Assembly (NCBI RefSeq): GCF_002154335.2
Contig: NZ_MTPX02000075.1
Location: forward strand, 62,001-126,000
DNA: 64,000 nt
Reading direction: 5' to 3'
Origin: Actinomyces ruminis
Lineage (GTDB): Bacteria; Actinomycetota; Actinomycetes; Actinomycetales; Actinomycetaceae
Under the pieces are notes generated by a model, which ran no database searches, was not told where the DNA came from, and worked only from the letters and a program-made list of their open reading frames with translations. The first letter of the stretch is position 1. Each line of letters starts with the position of its first letter. Below are positions 19,623-30,563 of this stretch, piece after piece. A program made the position numbers and the translations under genes.

Positions 19623-20711
19623 TCAGTTCAGGGCGAGCACCCGGCGGGCCACCTGATAGCCGGCCACCGGCACCCAGTTGCCGGGGCGTCCGGGTAGCGT
19701 CATCAGCCGTCCCATTGCTGAAGCCCGCACCCGCCGCGCTATATCCGGCCGGGTGGTGTCCAGGCGCTCCCACAGCTGCTGCTTGATGGCCAGGTTGCGC
19801 GGCGTGCGCGAGCGCAGCGCCATGGTGGTGATGACCACCGCGCTCATGGTGTAGATGTGCACCAGGTAGCGCAGGAGGGCCTCCGGGACCTCGCCCGCGC
19901 GGGGCATCGCCTCCAGCATGAGCGCATTGACCCGGTCGTGCTGATCCAGGCGTGCCACGATCACGTCGTCGGCGACTGACTGCCCTGCCCGACCCACCGT
20001 GTAGTAGTACAGGTCGAGGTCCAGGTAGATCAGCGTTCTCACCTGCCGCAGCGGCTCGAAGGCGAACAGGTTGTCCACGTAGAAGCAGTGCTCGGGCAGT
20101 CGCAGCCCGGAATGCTCCAGCACCTCCCGCCGGTAGGCGAGGGAGTGCATCATCAGGTACTGGTCGGGGCGGAAGCGTCCGACGTCATTCCAGTTGCCGA
20201 TGCGCCCGACCGGGAGCAGTCCCCGGAAGCGCACCACGTGGCGGCCGGGTCGGATTCCACGGGGGCCCCGGCGGGCGGGGCCGTGGCTCAGGCGGTACCA
20301 GGAGGGTGTGCCCTCGCGGACGTACACGAAGTTGGTTACTACCAGGTCCGGCTCGGTGCCCTCCTGCCGCCAAGAGCGCAGGGCGGCCAGTAGGGCGCGC
20401 AGAGCTCCAGGGTCGATGGCGTCGTCGGCGTCACACACCTTCAGCCAGGTGCCATGTGCCGCGGCGACGCCGGTATTGATGGCACCGCCGTGGCCCTTGT
20501 TGGCCTGGTGGATGACCTCGATGGCCGTGTGCGCCTGGGCGTAGGCGTCGGCGAGGGGACCGGTGCCGTCCGTGGCGCCGTCGTCGACGACAATGATCTC
20601 CAGGGCACCGCCCCCGTCGTCGGCGGCCACGAGACTGGACAGGCAACGGCCCAGACAGTCCTCGGCGTTATAGGCGGGGACAACGACCGTCAAAAGGGGG
20701 CTGGCGGGCAC
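19623..20711 (-). CDS. Family 2 glycosyltransferase
   Basis: The 362-residue protein begins with the GT2 core LLTVVVPAYNAEDCL and has the nucleotide-binding DDG (IIVVDDGATDGTG) and DxD-type motif VCDADDAID. The C-terminal half lacks membrane helices, apart from one mildly hydrophobic stretch around VHIYTMSAVVITTMAL. It probably adds a sugar to a cell-wall or capsular glycan in the cytoplasm. It is convergent with the kinase gene and lies 120 bp from the GtrA-like gene on the same strand, which suggests joint work on a lipid-linked sugar. Confidence 0.9.
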   Translation of the reverse strand: MPASPLLTVVVPAYNAEDCLGRCLSSLVAADDGGGALEIIVVDDGATDGTGPLADAYAQAHTAIEVIHQANKGHGGAINTGVAAAHGTWLKVCDADDAIDPGALRALLAALRSWRQEGTEPDLVVTNFVYVREGTPSWYRLSHGPARRGPRGIRPGRHVVRFRGLLPVGRIGNWNDVGRFRPDQYLMMHSLAYRREVLEHSGLRLPEHCFYVDNLFAFEPLRQVRTLIYLDLDLYYYTVGRAGQSVADDVIVARLDQHDRVNALMLEAMPRAGEVPEALLRYLVHIYTMSAVVITTMALRSRTPRNLAIKQQLWERLDTTRPDIARRVRASAMGRLMTLPGRPGNWVPVAGYQVARRVLALN

Positions 20712-20833
20712 CGCGCGGGTCTCCTTGATCTACGGAGTCGGCCAAGGTATCGCGGTTGCCGGGCAGGTGCCCGACCCGTACCCGGGCCCTCCTGGTGTTT
20801 AACGTGTATGACACTACCGGACCGTGGCCCGGC

Positions 20834-21466
20834 TCAGCGTGCCGACGTTGCCTCGGCCCCCTCCGGCTGCGCATCCGCATCCTCGGGCACGCGCTTGAAG
20901 ATGACCTTGAAAATGGGGAAGAACACCCAGAAGGAGATGGCCGCGTTGATGATCATGGTGACCACGTCCGCAACGGTCTCGCCGGTGGAAGCACCCAGCG
21001 CGCTCTTGCACCAGGAGTAGATGGGCTCCTTGTACAGCACCTGCAGCGCGGCGGCGACGATGGTGATGACCACGTAGGCGACGGCGTACCAGAACGCAGC
21101 CTTCCAGATCGAGGAGTTCGACTTGAAGGTGATGGAGCGCTGCGCGAAGAAGTTGATGACCTGGGCGATCAGCAACGTAATCTCCACGGCCAGGAAGTAG
21201 GCCAGGCCGCCGCCGGAGCCGTCGGCCTGGATGGGGCCGGCCACGTAGTCGAACAGGTAGACGGGACTGCCGCCGGAGGAGCCGACCGGCAGGAACTGGA
21301 AGGTGGTGCCCTGCAACGAGGTGAATCCGAAGATCCACCGGAATACCGGCATCAGGATGAGCTGCAGCACCGTGACGCCGTTGGACAGGATGAAGAAGAC
21401 GATGAACTGGGCGATGGTCTCGTGGCGCTCCTCGAAGCGGCGCCACCAGGCGGCGATCGTTTTCAT
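20834..21466 (-). CDS. GtrA-like membrane protein
   Basis: A 210-residue protein with four hydrophobic segments (FIVFFILSNGVTVLQLILM, FLAVEITLLIAQVINFF, FWYAVAYVVITIVAAAL, VTMIINAAISFWVFFPIF). The SNGVTVLQ and QVINFFAQRSITFKS segments are typical of GtrA proteins, which flip or present undecaprenyl-phosphate-linked sugars. An insertion of about 50 residues between helices one and two (GTTFQFLPVGSSGGS onward) is larger than usual. It has a charged C-terminal tail. Its neighbour glycosyltransferase supports a role in surface glycan decoration. Confidence 0.75.
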   Translation of the reverse strand: MKTIAAWWRRFEERHETIAQFIVFFILSNGVTVLQLILMPVFRWIFGFTSLQGTTFQFLPVGSSGGSPVYLFDYVAGPIQADGSGGGLAYFLAVEITLLIAQVINFFAQRSITFKSNSSIWKAAFWYAVAYVVITIVAAALQVLYKEPIYSWCKSALGASTGETVADVVTMIINAAISFWVFFPIFKVIFKRVPEDADAQPEGAEATSAR

Positions 21467-21543
21467 TAGAGGTCTCGGTCTCTCTTATCGGGGGAACTGG
21501 ATGGATGGGCCACAGGCCTTGGGGCGCGGATTCGAAGGCGGAT

Positions 21544-23958
21544 TCAGCGAGGGGAATCGAGCTGCCGCTGGGTGGTCTTGTCCTGCCTGCGGTTGCGGAA
21601 GAAGCCGCCTACGACGGTGCGCGCCCCGCGCAGGCCGTGGCCGCCCACGAAGTCGACGATGCCGTCGACCATCTCGGCCGATACCAGGCCGCCGGTCATC
21701 TTGCCCATGGCGCGCAGCGGCATGTTGAGCATGAACAGGATGTTCAGATCGGGCTTACCGGAGGCCTCGGCCTTGGCCTTGCGCCGCTCCAGCACTTTGA
21801 CCGCCATCCGGCCGATGCGACTGCGGCCGTGGGCCAGGTCGGAGACCGGGCTGTTGGGGCCGATCCGTCCGGACGTATCCGCCTGTGGCACCGGGCGTCC
21901 CAGCAGGGCGGCGAACTCGGCATCGGTCGTCTCGGTGACGGTGCCGTTCAAGTAGTGGCCCAGGGCCGGGTCGGCCGGGGCGATCGGGTCGCCGTCCACC
22001 TCCCAGGTGGTCTCGAGCGGCAGGTCCTCCACGTTCCGGCCCACTCGCACCGTCCAGGTGCCCGCCGGGCGCACCCAGCGTCCCTCATTCACCGAGTAGC
22101 GGCGGAAGGTGTAGTCGTCGAAGGGGATAGTCACCGTCACCGTCTCCCCCGCCGCCACGGGCACCTTGGCGAAGCCTTCAGCTCCCGGGTCGGTCCCCAC
22201 ACGCCCGCGGGGGCGGTGACGTACAGCTGCACCACCTCGGTACCGTCCACGGCGGAGGTGTTGGTGACCGTCAGGTGCGCGCCGCCCTCGTCCACGCTCA
22301 GCCCGGCATATTCGAAGTGGGAGTAGGACAGGCCAAACCCGAAGGGGTGGGCCACCGGTGTGCCGGTGGTGCTGTAGTAGCGGTAGCCGACGTAGGGGCC
22401 GTCCTGGTACAGGGCGAGTTCCCCGGTGGCCGGGAACCAGGCGGAGGTGGGGTTGTCCTCGTAGCGGACGGGGTAGGTCTCGGCCAGCCGGCCGGAGGGG
22501 TTGACCGCTCCGGTGAGCACCCGCAGTGCGGCGCTGGCGCCGGCCTGCCCAGACAGGCTGGTGTGTACCACGGCCCGGGTGTGTTCCTCCCAGGCGGTCT
22601 CCACTGCGGAGCCGGCCGACACGACGGCGACGATGTTCGGGTTGGTCCGGTACAGGGCCTCCAGCAGCCGCGTCTGGACCTGTGGCAGGCGCATGTGGGA
22701 GCGGTCCAGGCCCTCGGATTCGGACAGCTCGTCCAGCCCGATGCAGGCCAGGACGACGTCGGCCCGTGCGGCCAGGGCGACCGCCTCGTCGAGTAGGGCC
22801 TGGTCGGGGGCGCCCTGCCGGTCGTATCCCTGGGCGTAGCCGACCAGTTCCAGCTCGGCGGCGGCGAGCTCGTCCAGGAGGTTCTCCAGCCGGGTCGGGT
22901 TGATCTGGGAGGAGCCGGAGCCTGGTAGCGGGGTGTCTTAGCCATGTCACCGACGACGGCGACGCGCGTGCCGGGGGCCAGCGGCAGGACGCCGTCCTGG
23001 TTGCGCAGCAGCACCATGGACTCCTCGGCGACCCGTCGGGCCAGGGCGTGATGGGCCTCGACCTCGATCCGGGGACGGTCGGCCGCAGCGGTGCGGGCCG
23101 AGGGTGCGGAGGAGGCCATGGCAATGACCTCTGCCGCACGGGCATAGACGGCCTCACGGCTGATGCGGCCCGCCTCGACGGCGGCTACGACTTCGCGGGC
23201 GGAGTGCAGACCGGGCGCGGGCATCTCCAGGGAGGACCCGGCCGCGGCGGCCGCGGCGGCGTCGTTGGAACCGCCCCAGTCGGAGACGACCAGGCCGGTG
23301 AAGCCCCACTCCTGGCGCAGGATCTCGGTGAGCAGGTGGCGACTCTCGTTGGCGTAGGTGCCGTTGACCCGGTTGTAGGAGCTCATCAGGGCGCGAGGGG
23401 CTGCCTCGCGCACGACGATCTCGAAGGCGGTCAGGTAGATCTCCCGCATGGTGGCCTCGTCCACCACGGAGTCGGAGGCCATGCGGCGCAGCTCCTGGCC
23501 GTTGACCGCGAAGTGCTTAGGGGTGGCGGCCACCCCTGGGACTGGATGCCCCGGACGAGTCCGGCGGCCATACGACCGGTGAGGATCGGGTCCTCGGAGT
23601 AGTACTCGAAGTTGCGTCCACACAGCGGGGAGCGCTTGATGTTCATTCCCGGCCCCAGCAGCACGTCGACTCCGAGGGCGAGTGCCTCCTGGCCCAGCGC
23701 CGCGCCCATCTGCTCGGCCAGCTCCGGGTCCCATGAGTTGGCGACCGTGGCCGCCGTCGGGAAACAGGTGGCGGGCTCCGAGGCGGCGATGCCGAGGTGG
23801 TCGCCGCTGCCGAGTTGCCGGCGCACTCCGTGCGGGCCGTCGGAGAGGACGAAGGAGGGTAGTTCCCGTGCGGGCAGGGCGCGCGAGTCCCACTCCGAGG
23901 ACCCCGAAAGCAGGGCGGCGGCCTCCAAGAGGGTGAGATCCGAGGCGGTGGTAGTCAC
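21544..23958 (-). CDS. Family 3 glycoside hydrolase (beta-glucosidase-like), frameshifted three times
   Basis: The start is GTG at 23958 with AAGGAG upstream (protein begins MTTTASDLTLLE). The catalytic barrel includes FVLSDGPHGVRRQ, LGPGMNIKRSPLCGRNFEYYSEDP, KHFAVNGQE and the nucleophile Asp in LVVSDWGGSND. The C-terminal GH3 domain and fibronectin-like module follow (PFGFGLSYSHFEY, LTVTNTSAVDGTEVVQLYV). Frame is lost near 23530, 22925 and 22175; each fits one G missing from a G run. There is no signal peptide, so it probably acts in the cytoplasm on imported beta-glucosides or related oligosaccharides. An unusual tail of about 110 residues after the fibronectin module resembles none I know. 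Confidence 0.9.
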
Positions 23959-24026
23959 GGCATGCTCCTTACCTTGACGGGTAGTTAGGATGGCGGGGAG
24001 TTGTGCGCGCGGGTTCGGGCAGGTCG

Positions 24027-24071
24027 CCGGTGGGTGGGGGCGAGGACAGCGTCCTCGCCCCCACCCACCGG
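24027..24071 (-). terminator. Perfect 21-bp GC hairpin after the permuted GH3 gene
   Basis: Bases 24027-24047 and 24051-24071 are exact complements around a three-base AGC loop. It lies just beyond the stop of the GH3 gene ending at 24083 and upstream of the next minus-strand GH3 gene. It probably separates the two transcripts. No T-tract is present. Confidence 0.65.
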
Positions 24072-24082
24072 GGTATCGATCG

Positions 24083-27004
24083 CTACTTCTCGGAACTCTC
24101 GACGGCGACCGTGGCCTCGGCCCGACGCTTGCGGTAGCGGCGGATGGCCAGCGTCTCAAGGGCGATCAGGCCGATGCCGAGAGCCGCCAGCACACCCCAG
24201 GTCAGGTACTCCCAGGAGGCCCGCTGCACCTCCGGCTGGCCATCCTCGTAGATCCACGAGTTGGCCACCGTGTACAGGATGTTGTGCGCGGACTCCCGCA
24301 TCGCCTGGACGGCGGCCGCGGAGTCGGTGGTCTGGACGTAGTTGACCGTGATGTCCGTGGTCGCAAGCATCATGTCGCCACCGTTGCGGACAAGCTGGTC
24401 GGCGTTCTGGTAGCCGTAGCCACCGAAGTAGTCCGTCAGCGTCATGCCCCGGAAGCCCCACTCATCGCGCAGGACGCTCTCCTGCAGGCCGGAGTGGGCG
24501 CCGGCGTAGGTGGTGCCGATGTAGTTGAAGGCGGTCATGACCGCACCGGCACCGCCGTCCTTGATCCCGATCTCGAAGGGCTTGAGGTAGATTTCGCGAA
24601 TCGCCTGCTCGTTTGACCAGGTGGCCAGCATGTTGGTGCGGTTGGTCTCCTGGTCGTTGAGGGCGAAGTGCTTGATGAAGGCGTACACCCCCAGTTCCTT
24701 GGCCCCCTGAATCTCCTGGGCATTCTGGGTGCCGGCCAGGACCGGGTCCTCGGAGAAGTACTCGAAGTTACGGCCGGCGTAGGCGTAGCGGTGGGTGTTG
24801 GTCGCCGGGGCGTACCAGCCGGCGACGTCCATGTCGTGCGCCATGGTGCCGATGGCGGTGCCGAAGTCGTGCGCCAGCTCCTGGTTCCAGGTGGCGGCCA
24901 CGGAGACGGCGACCGGTAGGCCGATGGAGCCGACACCGGTGAAGTTGTTGTTCAGTGAGGCGGGGCCGTCCACATCGGACACACGCACCTTGCCGACGGA
25001 GTCGACGGCCACCGAGCCGTAACCGCCGTTGGCGATCAGGTTGTTCATGTCGGCGACGGACAGCTGGTCAAGCAGTTGGTCCCACTTCTCATCGTCGTAG
25101 TCCAGGCCGTACATGTCGCCCAGGACCAGGCCGTTGTCAGCGCCGGTGACGGGCATCTCGGCGTCGGGGTTCTCCGCGGCGTCCTCGGCGGCAGCGTCGT
25201 AGTTGGAGGTGTTGATGAAGGTGTCCTTGTAGTCCTCGCTCAGCTCGTAGGAGGCGGGGGCGGCGGTGGCCTCGTCATAGTTGGCGAAGGCGTCGGCGCG
25301 CGACAGGTAGGTGACGTCTCCGGCGGCGGCATCGAACTGGTTCGTGGCGGCTACGGCGTCACCGTTGTGCGTGTTGTCGTCGGAGTCGTAGGTGATGGTC
25401 TCATCAACGGTGATCGTCTGGGAGTCGATGACGGTGTGAGAGTCCGAGCGCAGGGAGATCTCGTAGTCACCGGCCTCGAGGACATAGGCCTTGGCCGAGT
25501 CGGCGTCGTAAGAGGCCATGTCATCCTCGTCGAAGGTGAGGGTGAGCGTCTCCGAGGCGCCCGGCTCAAGCAGCGTGGTCTTGCCGTAGGCGGCTAGGTT
25601 CACGGCAGACTTCTCGATGCCGCCGTTGGTGTAGGGCGCGGTGTAGTAGGCCTCGACGACGTCCTTGCCTGCCACGTCACCGGTGTTGGTGACGGTGACG
25701 TCGAAGGAGATCGTGCCATCGTCGGCGTAGGTAACCTCGCCCATCTCCTGGGTGAAGGTGGTGTAGCTCAGGCCGTAGCCGAAGGGGTAAACGACCTGTT
25801 CGTCGTAGTCAATGACGCCCTCCACGGCGGCAGTCTCGTACCAGCGATAGCCGACGTAAATGCCCTCGACGTAGTTGACGAAGCCGGGGACCGTGGTGGT
25901 GCCGGTGAACTTGGAGGTCTGGGCGTACTCGTCCATATTGGTGTAGTTGAAACCGCCGAAGTTGTTGGCGGCCGGCGAGGACTTGATGTCGTACAGGAAG
26001 GTGTCGGGCGTCTTTGCAGACGGGTTCACCTCGCCGTCGAGGATGCGGCCGAGCGCGTTGAAGCCGACCTGCCCGGCGGGCAGAGCCCACACGATGGCAT
26101 CGACGTCGAGATCGTCGGCAAGCTCACCGAGCTGCATGGCATTGGCGGCGTTGATGACGACTACAACATTCTCAGAAGTGGACTTGGCCAGTTCGATGAG
26201 GTCCTTCTCCGGGTTGGTCAGCTCCAAGTAGCCCTGGCCGTCCTCGAAATCGGGCTGGGAGGTGGAGTTGTCCGTGTAGGAGAAGGCGTCGTTGGCAGCT
26301 ACCTCGGCGTTGACGTCCTGCGGCAGGTCGAAGCCCTCACCGCCGGAGCGGGCGATGACCACAACAGAGGTGTCGGAGAAGGACTCGATGGAGGAGGTGA
26401 TGGTGTCGGTGTAGGCCTCCGCGGTCGGTTCAGGGAGTGTCCAGTCGGCGGCGTGCATGCCGATCTCGGGACGGTCGGCGCGATACTCCGTGTACATCGC
26501 AGTCAGGTCGTCATTAGTGGTGAAGCCGGCATTGTGTAGGCCGTCCAGCAGGGAGGTGGTGGGGTTGTCCGCGTTCAGCGAGCCGGAACCGGTGCCACCG
26601 TAGACCGGGTTGGTGGAGGCCCAGCCGAGCACGTTGATCGCCGATCCGTCCTCGAGCGGCAGGGTGGCGTTCTCGTTCTTGAGCAGGACCATGCCCTCAT
26701 CGGAGATCGTATTGCCGAGCTCCTCAACGGTTGCCTTGGTCTCGTCGGTCAGGGTACCGGAGCCGGAGGACAGGTCCAGAACGGTTTTCAGGCCGCCATA
26801 CATCATTCCGGTGACGGCCACTGCCACCACGACCACCGCGGCGATCCAGGTGGTGGAGCGCACGAGCTTGCGGGTCGGTTTGTTGAGCCTGCGTACGGCA
26901 ATGGTGATGACGAGCGCCGCCAGCAGCGCCACGCCGATGGCGATCAGCTGCGGCCGCAGGCTCACCACCACGTTCCAGACGTCGTTCCAGTTGATTGCCA
27001 GCAC
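24083..27004 (-). CDS. Membrane-anchored GH3 glycosidase with swapped domain order
   Basis: The ORF is intact (about 973 residues from GTG 27004; an in-frame ATG at 27034 lacks a ribosome site, whereas GAGAGG precedes 27004). Two membrane helices lie within residues 10-70. The alpha/beta C-terminal GH3 domain comes first (ISDEGMVLLKNENATLPL, RSGGEG), then a fibronectin module (PFGYGLSYTTFTQ). The catalytic barrel comes last (SDVDGPASLNN, GRNFEYFSEDP, KHFALNDQETNR, nucleophile in MTLTDYFGGYG). A final membrane helix and an Arg/Lys-rich tail follow (LAALGIGLIALETLAIRRYRKRR). The order is the reverse of ordinary GH3 but known from some gut beta-glucosidases. Membrane topology suggests surface-bound action on beta-glycosides. 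Confidence 0.9.
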   Translation of the reverse strand: MLAINWNDVWNVVVSLRPQLIAIGVALLAALVITIAVRRLNKPTRKLVRSTTWIAAVVVVAVAVTGMMYGGLKTVLDLSSGSGTLTDETKATVEELGNTISDEGMVLLKNENATLPLEDGSAINVLGWASTNPVYGGTGSGSLNADNPTTSLLDGLHNAGFTTNDDLTAMYTEYRADRPEIGMHAADWTLPEPTAEAYTDTITSSIESFSDTSVVVIARSGGEGFDLPQDVNAEVAANDAFSYTDNSTSQPDFEDGQGYLELTNPEKDLIELAKSTSENVVVVINAANAMQLGELADDLDVDAIVWALPAGQVGFNALGRILDGEVNPSAKTPDTFLYDIKSSPAANNFGGFNYTNMDEYAQTSKFTGTTTVPGFVNYVEGIYVGYRWYETAAVEGVIDYDEQVVYPFGYGLSYTTFTQEMGEVTYADDGTISFDVTVTNTGDVAGKDVVEAYYTAPYTNGGIEKSAVNLAAYGKTTLLEPGASETLTLTFDEDDMASYDADSAKAYVLEAGDYEISLRSDSHTVIDSQTITVDETITYDSDDNTHNGDAVAATNQFDAAAGDVTYLSRADAFANYDEATAAPASYELSEDYKDTFINTSNYDAAAEDAAENPDAEMPVTGADNGLVLGDMYGLDYDDEKWDQLLDQLSVADMNNLIANGGYGSVAVDSVGKVRVSDVDGPASLNNNFTGVGSIGLPVAVSVAATWNQELAHDFGTAIGTMAHDMDVAGWYAPATNTHRYAYAGRNFEYFSEDPVLAGTQNAQEIQGAKELGVYAFIKHFALNDQETNRTNMLATWSNEQAIREIYLKPFEIGIKDGGAGAVMTAFNYIGTTYAGAHSGLQESVLRDEWGFRGMTLTDYFGGYGYQNADQLVRNGGDMMLATTDITVNYVQTTDSAAAVQAMRESAHNILYTVANSWIYEDGQPEVQRASWEYLTWGVLAALGIGLIALETLAIRRYRKRRAEATVAVESSEK

Positions 27005-27252
27005 TGTCGGGACACCTCTCTGTGGTCCTCGCATGGGAATGCAAGGGGATGGGGATGCTCACGGACGGGCCTGGCTCCGATCAACCCATGACGCATGGGC
27101 GGCTCGGAGCCGCGACCTGTCTGTGATTAACATGCGGTCTAATTCGAACCGATGTCAGCGCGTGATGTTGTCTCAAGCGCTCGATCTGTCGGTTCGGGCG
27201 CATAACCTGTCTAAGCCACGGCCCGAGATTACGGAACTGCCCCGGAGGATCC

Positions 27253-28038
27253 ATGGACACCGCACGCATACTCATCATGATTGCCACCTACGCTCTCACC
27301 ATCATCATGGTGGTGTTGACGCTGCCCCTGCTGCACGGCGGCGCTCGCCCGGACAAGGCCCGCATCACCGAACCCGTGCCCGGGGCGGGGACCACCACCT
27401 ATGAGTACCCCATCCAGCGCCCCAGCGTGGCGGTCAATATCGGCCTGGTCATCCTGTTCGGCGGTGGCGCGTTGTTCCTCGTTATCCTCGCCCTGCCCGT
27501 CGTGTATGGTCTGCAGACTGCCGGGATCTTCGCCGCGTTGGCGCTCCTTAGCGTCGGTTACGGCTGTTACTCCCTGGCCGCCTACCGCAACTGCAGCCTC
27601 ATCGATGCTCCTACGCTGATCGCTGGCACCGACTGGCGCGGCCGCGCCATACAGATACCCCACCAGGAGATCGCCTCGTTCTCGACCACAGGTCAGTACT
27701 CGTCCGTCGTGCAAGATCAGCGCGGGCGGAAACTGCGGCTCAACATGAACTGGTTCTCCGCACCCAACCTGGCCCTCTACCTGCTGCGGGCCACCGCGGA
27801 GGGGCGCTTTCCGGGCAAGCATCCGGAGGATCCGCGGGAACTCAACCGGGGCCTGAACCGGGTGCAGTCCGCGCTCAACTTCCAATGCGCCAAGCCCTTG
27901 CGTCAGGTCCTGCTCCAGGGACCGGCCGCCAATCCGGGAGCCTTCCGCCGCGACCCCACCGCACCGGAGGGAACCGGCTGGACCGGCCCGGAGTATGAGG
28001 CATGGACCGGGGCGGTCAGCACCATCTTCTGGAGCTAG
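27253..28038 (+). CDS. Membrane protein with PH-like domain, unknown function
   Basis: The 261-residue protein has an N-terminal helix (ILIMIATYALTIIMVVLTLPLL) and a pair of helices at about 60-115. A soluble part follows that starts like a bacterial PH domain (LIAGTDWRGRAIQIPHQEIASFSTTG). The remainder is Arg/Pro-rich without motifs. The ATG at 27253 follows a GGAGGA sequence. It lies between two GH3 genes on the opposite strand, with no obvious functional link. The gap at 27005-27252 shows nothing beyond presumed divergent promoters. Confidence 0.65.
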   Translation: MDTARILIMIATYALTIIMVVLTLPLLHGGARPDKARITEPVPGAGTTTYEYPIQRPSVAVNIGLVILFGGGALFLVILALPVVYGLQTAGIFAALALLSVGYGCYSLAAYRNCSLIDAPTLIAGTDWRGRAIQIPHQEIASFSTTGQYSSVVQDQRGRKLRLNMNWFSAPNLALYLLRATAEGRFPGKHPEDPRELNRGLNRVQSALNFQCAKPLRQVLLQGPAANPGAFRRDPTAPEGTGWTGPEYEAWTGAVSTIFWS

Positions 28039-28051
28039 CTCCCGGCCCCCG

Positions 28052-28089
28052 GCGCGGGGCGCGGACAGCCCACTGTCCGCGCCCCGCGC
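28052..28089. terminator. Perfect 17-bp GC hairpin between convergent genes
   Basis: Arms 28052-28068 and 28073-28089 are exact complements around CCCA. The hairpin lies between the convergent membrane-protein and GH3 genes, so it can stop transcription in both directions. No T-tract is seen. Confidence 0.7.
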
Positions 28090-28111
28090 ACCGTCCGGTC
28101 GGGTTGCTCGG

Positions 28112-30513
28112 TCAGTCCTTGATCACCGAGCCGTCCAGGTGCAGGCCGAAGCCGTAGTCGTAGGTGTTGCCGATTGAGTCCGTGTAAGGAGTCAGATCCT
28201 TCGGTACGTCCTCCTGGTTGGCCTCCACGGTGTCCATGTCCGCGGGGAACTGGATGGGCAGGCGCCCGTTGGACTCGTGCAGCCCGAGCGCGACCCGGAT
28301 AAGCGCCTCATCGGCGACGCCGAAGCCGACGACGATGGCGTCAGCACGCGCCTCGAACTCCGTGTGAATCACCGGGTTCGTCGCCTTGAGCGCGACGACG
28401 ACGGGTATGTCCCTGCCCGAGGCCTCTACCGCGTCGGCGGCACGGTTGAAGGCGTCCAGGTCGGCGCCGTTGGAGATCGCGGAGCTGGCGCCGTAGTAGG
28501 AGCGGTTCTCCCGGCTGCCGTCGTCGAGCAGGTCCCCGGAGACCGAGGTGCGCCGGACGTTATCGCCGTCCGCCGTGTAGGTGCCGTACTGGAGGGACAG
28601 CGGGTACCAGGTGCCCGCCTCCTCGTCCCAACCCGCCTTGGAAAAGCTGGTGCCGTTGATCGGCGAGCGCATCCCCACCAGCACCAGGTCCACGTCGCTG
28701 AGGTCGGGGGCGGTGTAGCCGGTGACGCGGCCCTCGGAGTCATACTCGACCTCGTCGGTGACGACCTTGCCGAAGTACTTGCCTGCGGCCTCGACGTCGA
28801 TCGAGGGCCCCTCGGTGTACTCGGCCTCGCTGAAGGCGCCGTTGAAGCCGGTGTCGTAGGTCTGCGGGATGTAGACCGTCTTGTCCGACCAGTCCCCCTC
28901 CGGGTCCAGAGTGATGGCCCCGTCATTCTTGAGGGTAACAATGGAGTTCAGCTGCGCCTCCTGGCCGGCGGCCACCTTGTCCTGCGAACCCACCTGCGCC
29001 TGGGAGGCAGCCAGGTCCAGGAAGGGATTGTCGAAGGCGCCTATGTTGAAGGACATGGTCAGGATGCGGGAGGCTGACTGCTGCCAGCGGGTGCGAGCAT
29101 CCACCTCCAGCTCCCCGGCCTCGTACGCCTCCTGCCACAGGTCGTAGGCAGCCAGGACGGGTGCGGCATCGTTGTTGCCGCCGAACATGTCGGTGCCGTT
29201 CTTGATGATCTCGAAGTGCCGCTCCTCGACGCTCAAGTCCTCCGCTCCCCAGGCGGTAGCGATGACCGGCTCGTCAGGGTCGGTAGTGGCGCGGGTGACG
29301 CCCCAGTCGGTGACGACCACGCCCTCGTAGGAGTTGTCCTCGCGCAGCGCGGTGAGCTTGCCGTCGTCGTAGGAGGAGCCCATCCGCTGGGCGTACTCCG
29401 GCTCGCCGTCGGCGCCGAGGGTGATGGAGTAGGAGGTCATCACGGCCGCGGAGTCCAGGGCCTGCTGGAACACGGACCAGTGCTCGGCGGAGTTGTCGCC
29501 CACCATGACTTCGTACTTGCCGGCGTTGGTGTGGGACTCGCGCCCGCCCTCCCCGGCGCCGTCGCCGGGCCAGTGCTTGATCATGGTGGCCACCGAGTCG
29601 GTGCCCCAGGTGGCGTCGCCGTCATCGGCGTAGGTGCCCTGGAAGCCGGCGACGTAGTTGGCTGCCATGGCCCCGGCCATTTCGGCGTCCTCACCGAAGG
29701 TGCCGGACACGCGCAGCCACCGGGGCTCGGTGGCCAGGTCGATCTGTGGAGACAAGGCGGTGCCGATGCCGAGGCTCTTGTACTCCTGGGAGGCCATCTG
29801 CCCGAACTGGAGCACCGTGTCGGGGTCGAAGGTGGCGGCCAGCCCCAGCGAGCTGGGCCAGCTGGAAATCTCGCCGACCTCGGTGAAGGAGCCGTCTCCG
29901 GAGGCGTCCGAGCGCGGGTCGGAGGAGAAGTTGACGGGGATATAGGGGGTGTCGGCGGAGCCCAGGGTCTCCACATAGGCCTGCATCTGGTTGACCCACT
30001 GCACGTTGGCGGTCACGTCCGAGCTGCCCGCGTTGAGCACGGCCCGCAGGTAGGACTCGGACAGGTACTCCTGCTGCTCGGCCGTAAGCCCCTCCTCGGG
30101 GGCGCGCTCGTGGGAGGAGAAGAGCATCAGCCCGCCATCTGCTCCTTGGACAGGCCGGTGGCGTAGTCGGCGGCGCGCTCGCTGCCCTCCAGGCGCCAGT
30201 CCTCGGCCGGGTCGAGTTCGCCGTCACCATCTAGGTCCTTGAAGGCGTAGGTGTACTCGCCGTCGGTCTGCTCGATGATGGACATGCCGCCGTCGGCCGA
30301 GTAGCTGAGCACCTGGCCGCCGTTGGGGTTGACGACCCGGGTGAAGTGGGTCTGTCCGTCGTCCAGTTCTTGCGTGATGTAGGTGTTGCCGTTGTTGTCC
30401 AATCCGGGGGATGCGGTCGCATCGGCGGTGGATCCGCCGGAGGCGCATCCCGTCAGGGCCAGGGCTGCCGCGACGGTTGCCACGGTCAGACCCCTTCCGT
30501 ATGTGATCTTCAT
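28112..30513 (-). CDS. Secreted GH3 glycosidase lipoprotein, one frameshift
   Basis: The ATG at 30513 follows AAGGAG. The N-terminus is a lipoprotein signal (VATVAAALALTGCASGGS). A calcium-loop-like DLDGDGELDPAEDWR stretch follows. Frame is lost near 30130 (GGCTGATG where GGCCTGATG is expected) and resumes MLFSSHE. The barrel has the nucleophile Asp in VVVTDWGVTRA and FGGNNDAAPVLAA. The C-terminal GH3 domain (LVGMRSPINGTSF, VVVALKATNPVI) ends with YDYGFGLHLD. About 800 residues is normal for an extracellular GH3. It is probably a cell-surface exo-beta-glycosidase that complements the other two GH3 enzymes. Confidence 0.88.
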
Positions 30514-30563
30514 CGATCTCTCCTTGCAGGGTTTCACAGGGACATCCACCATCATATGAGATG

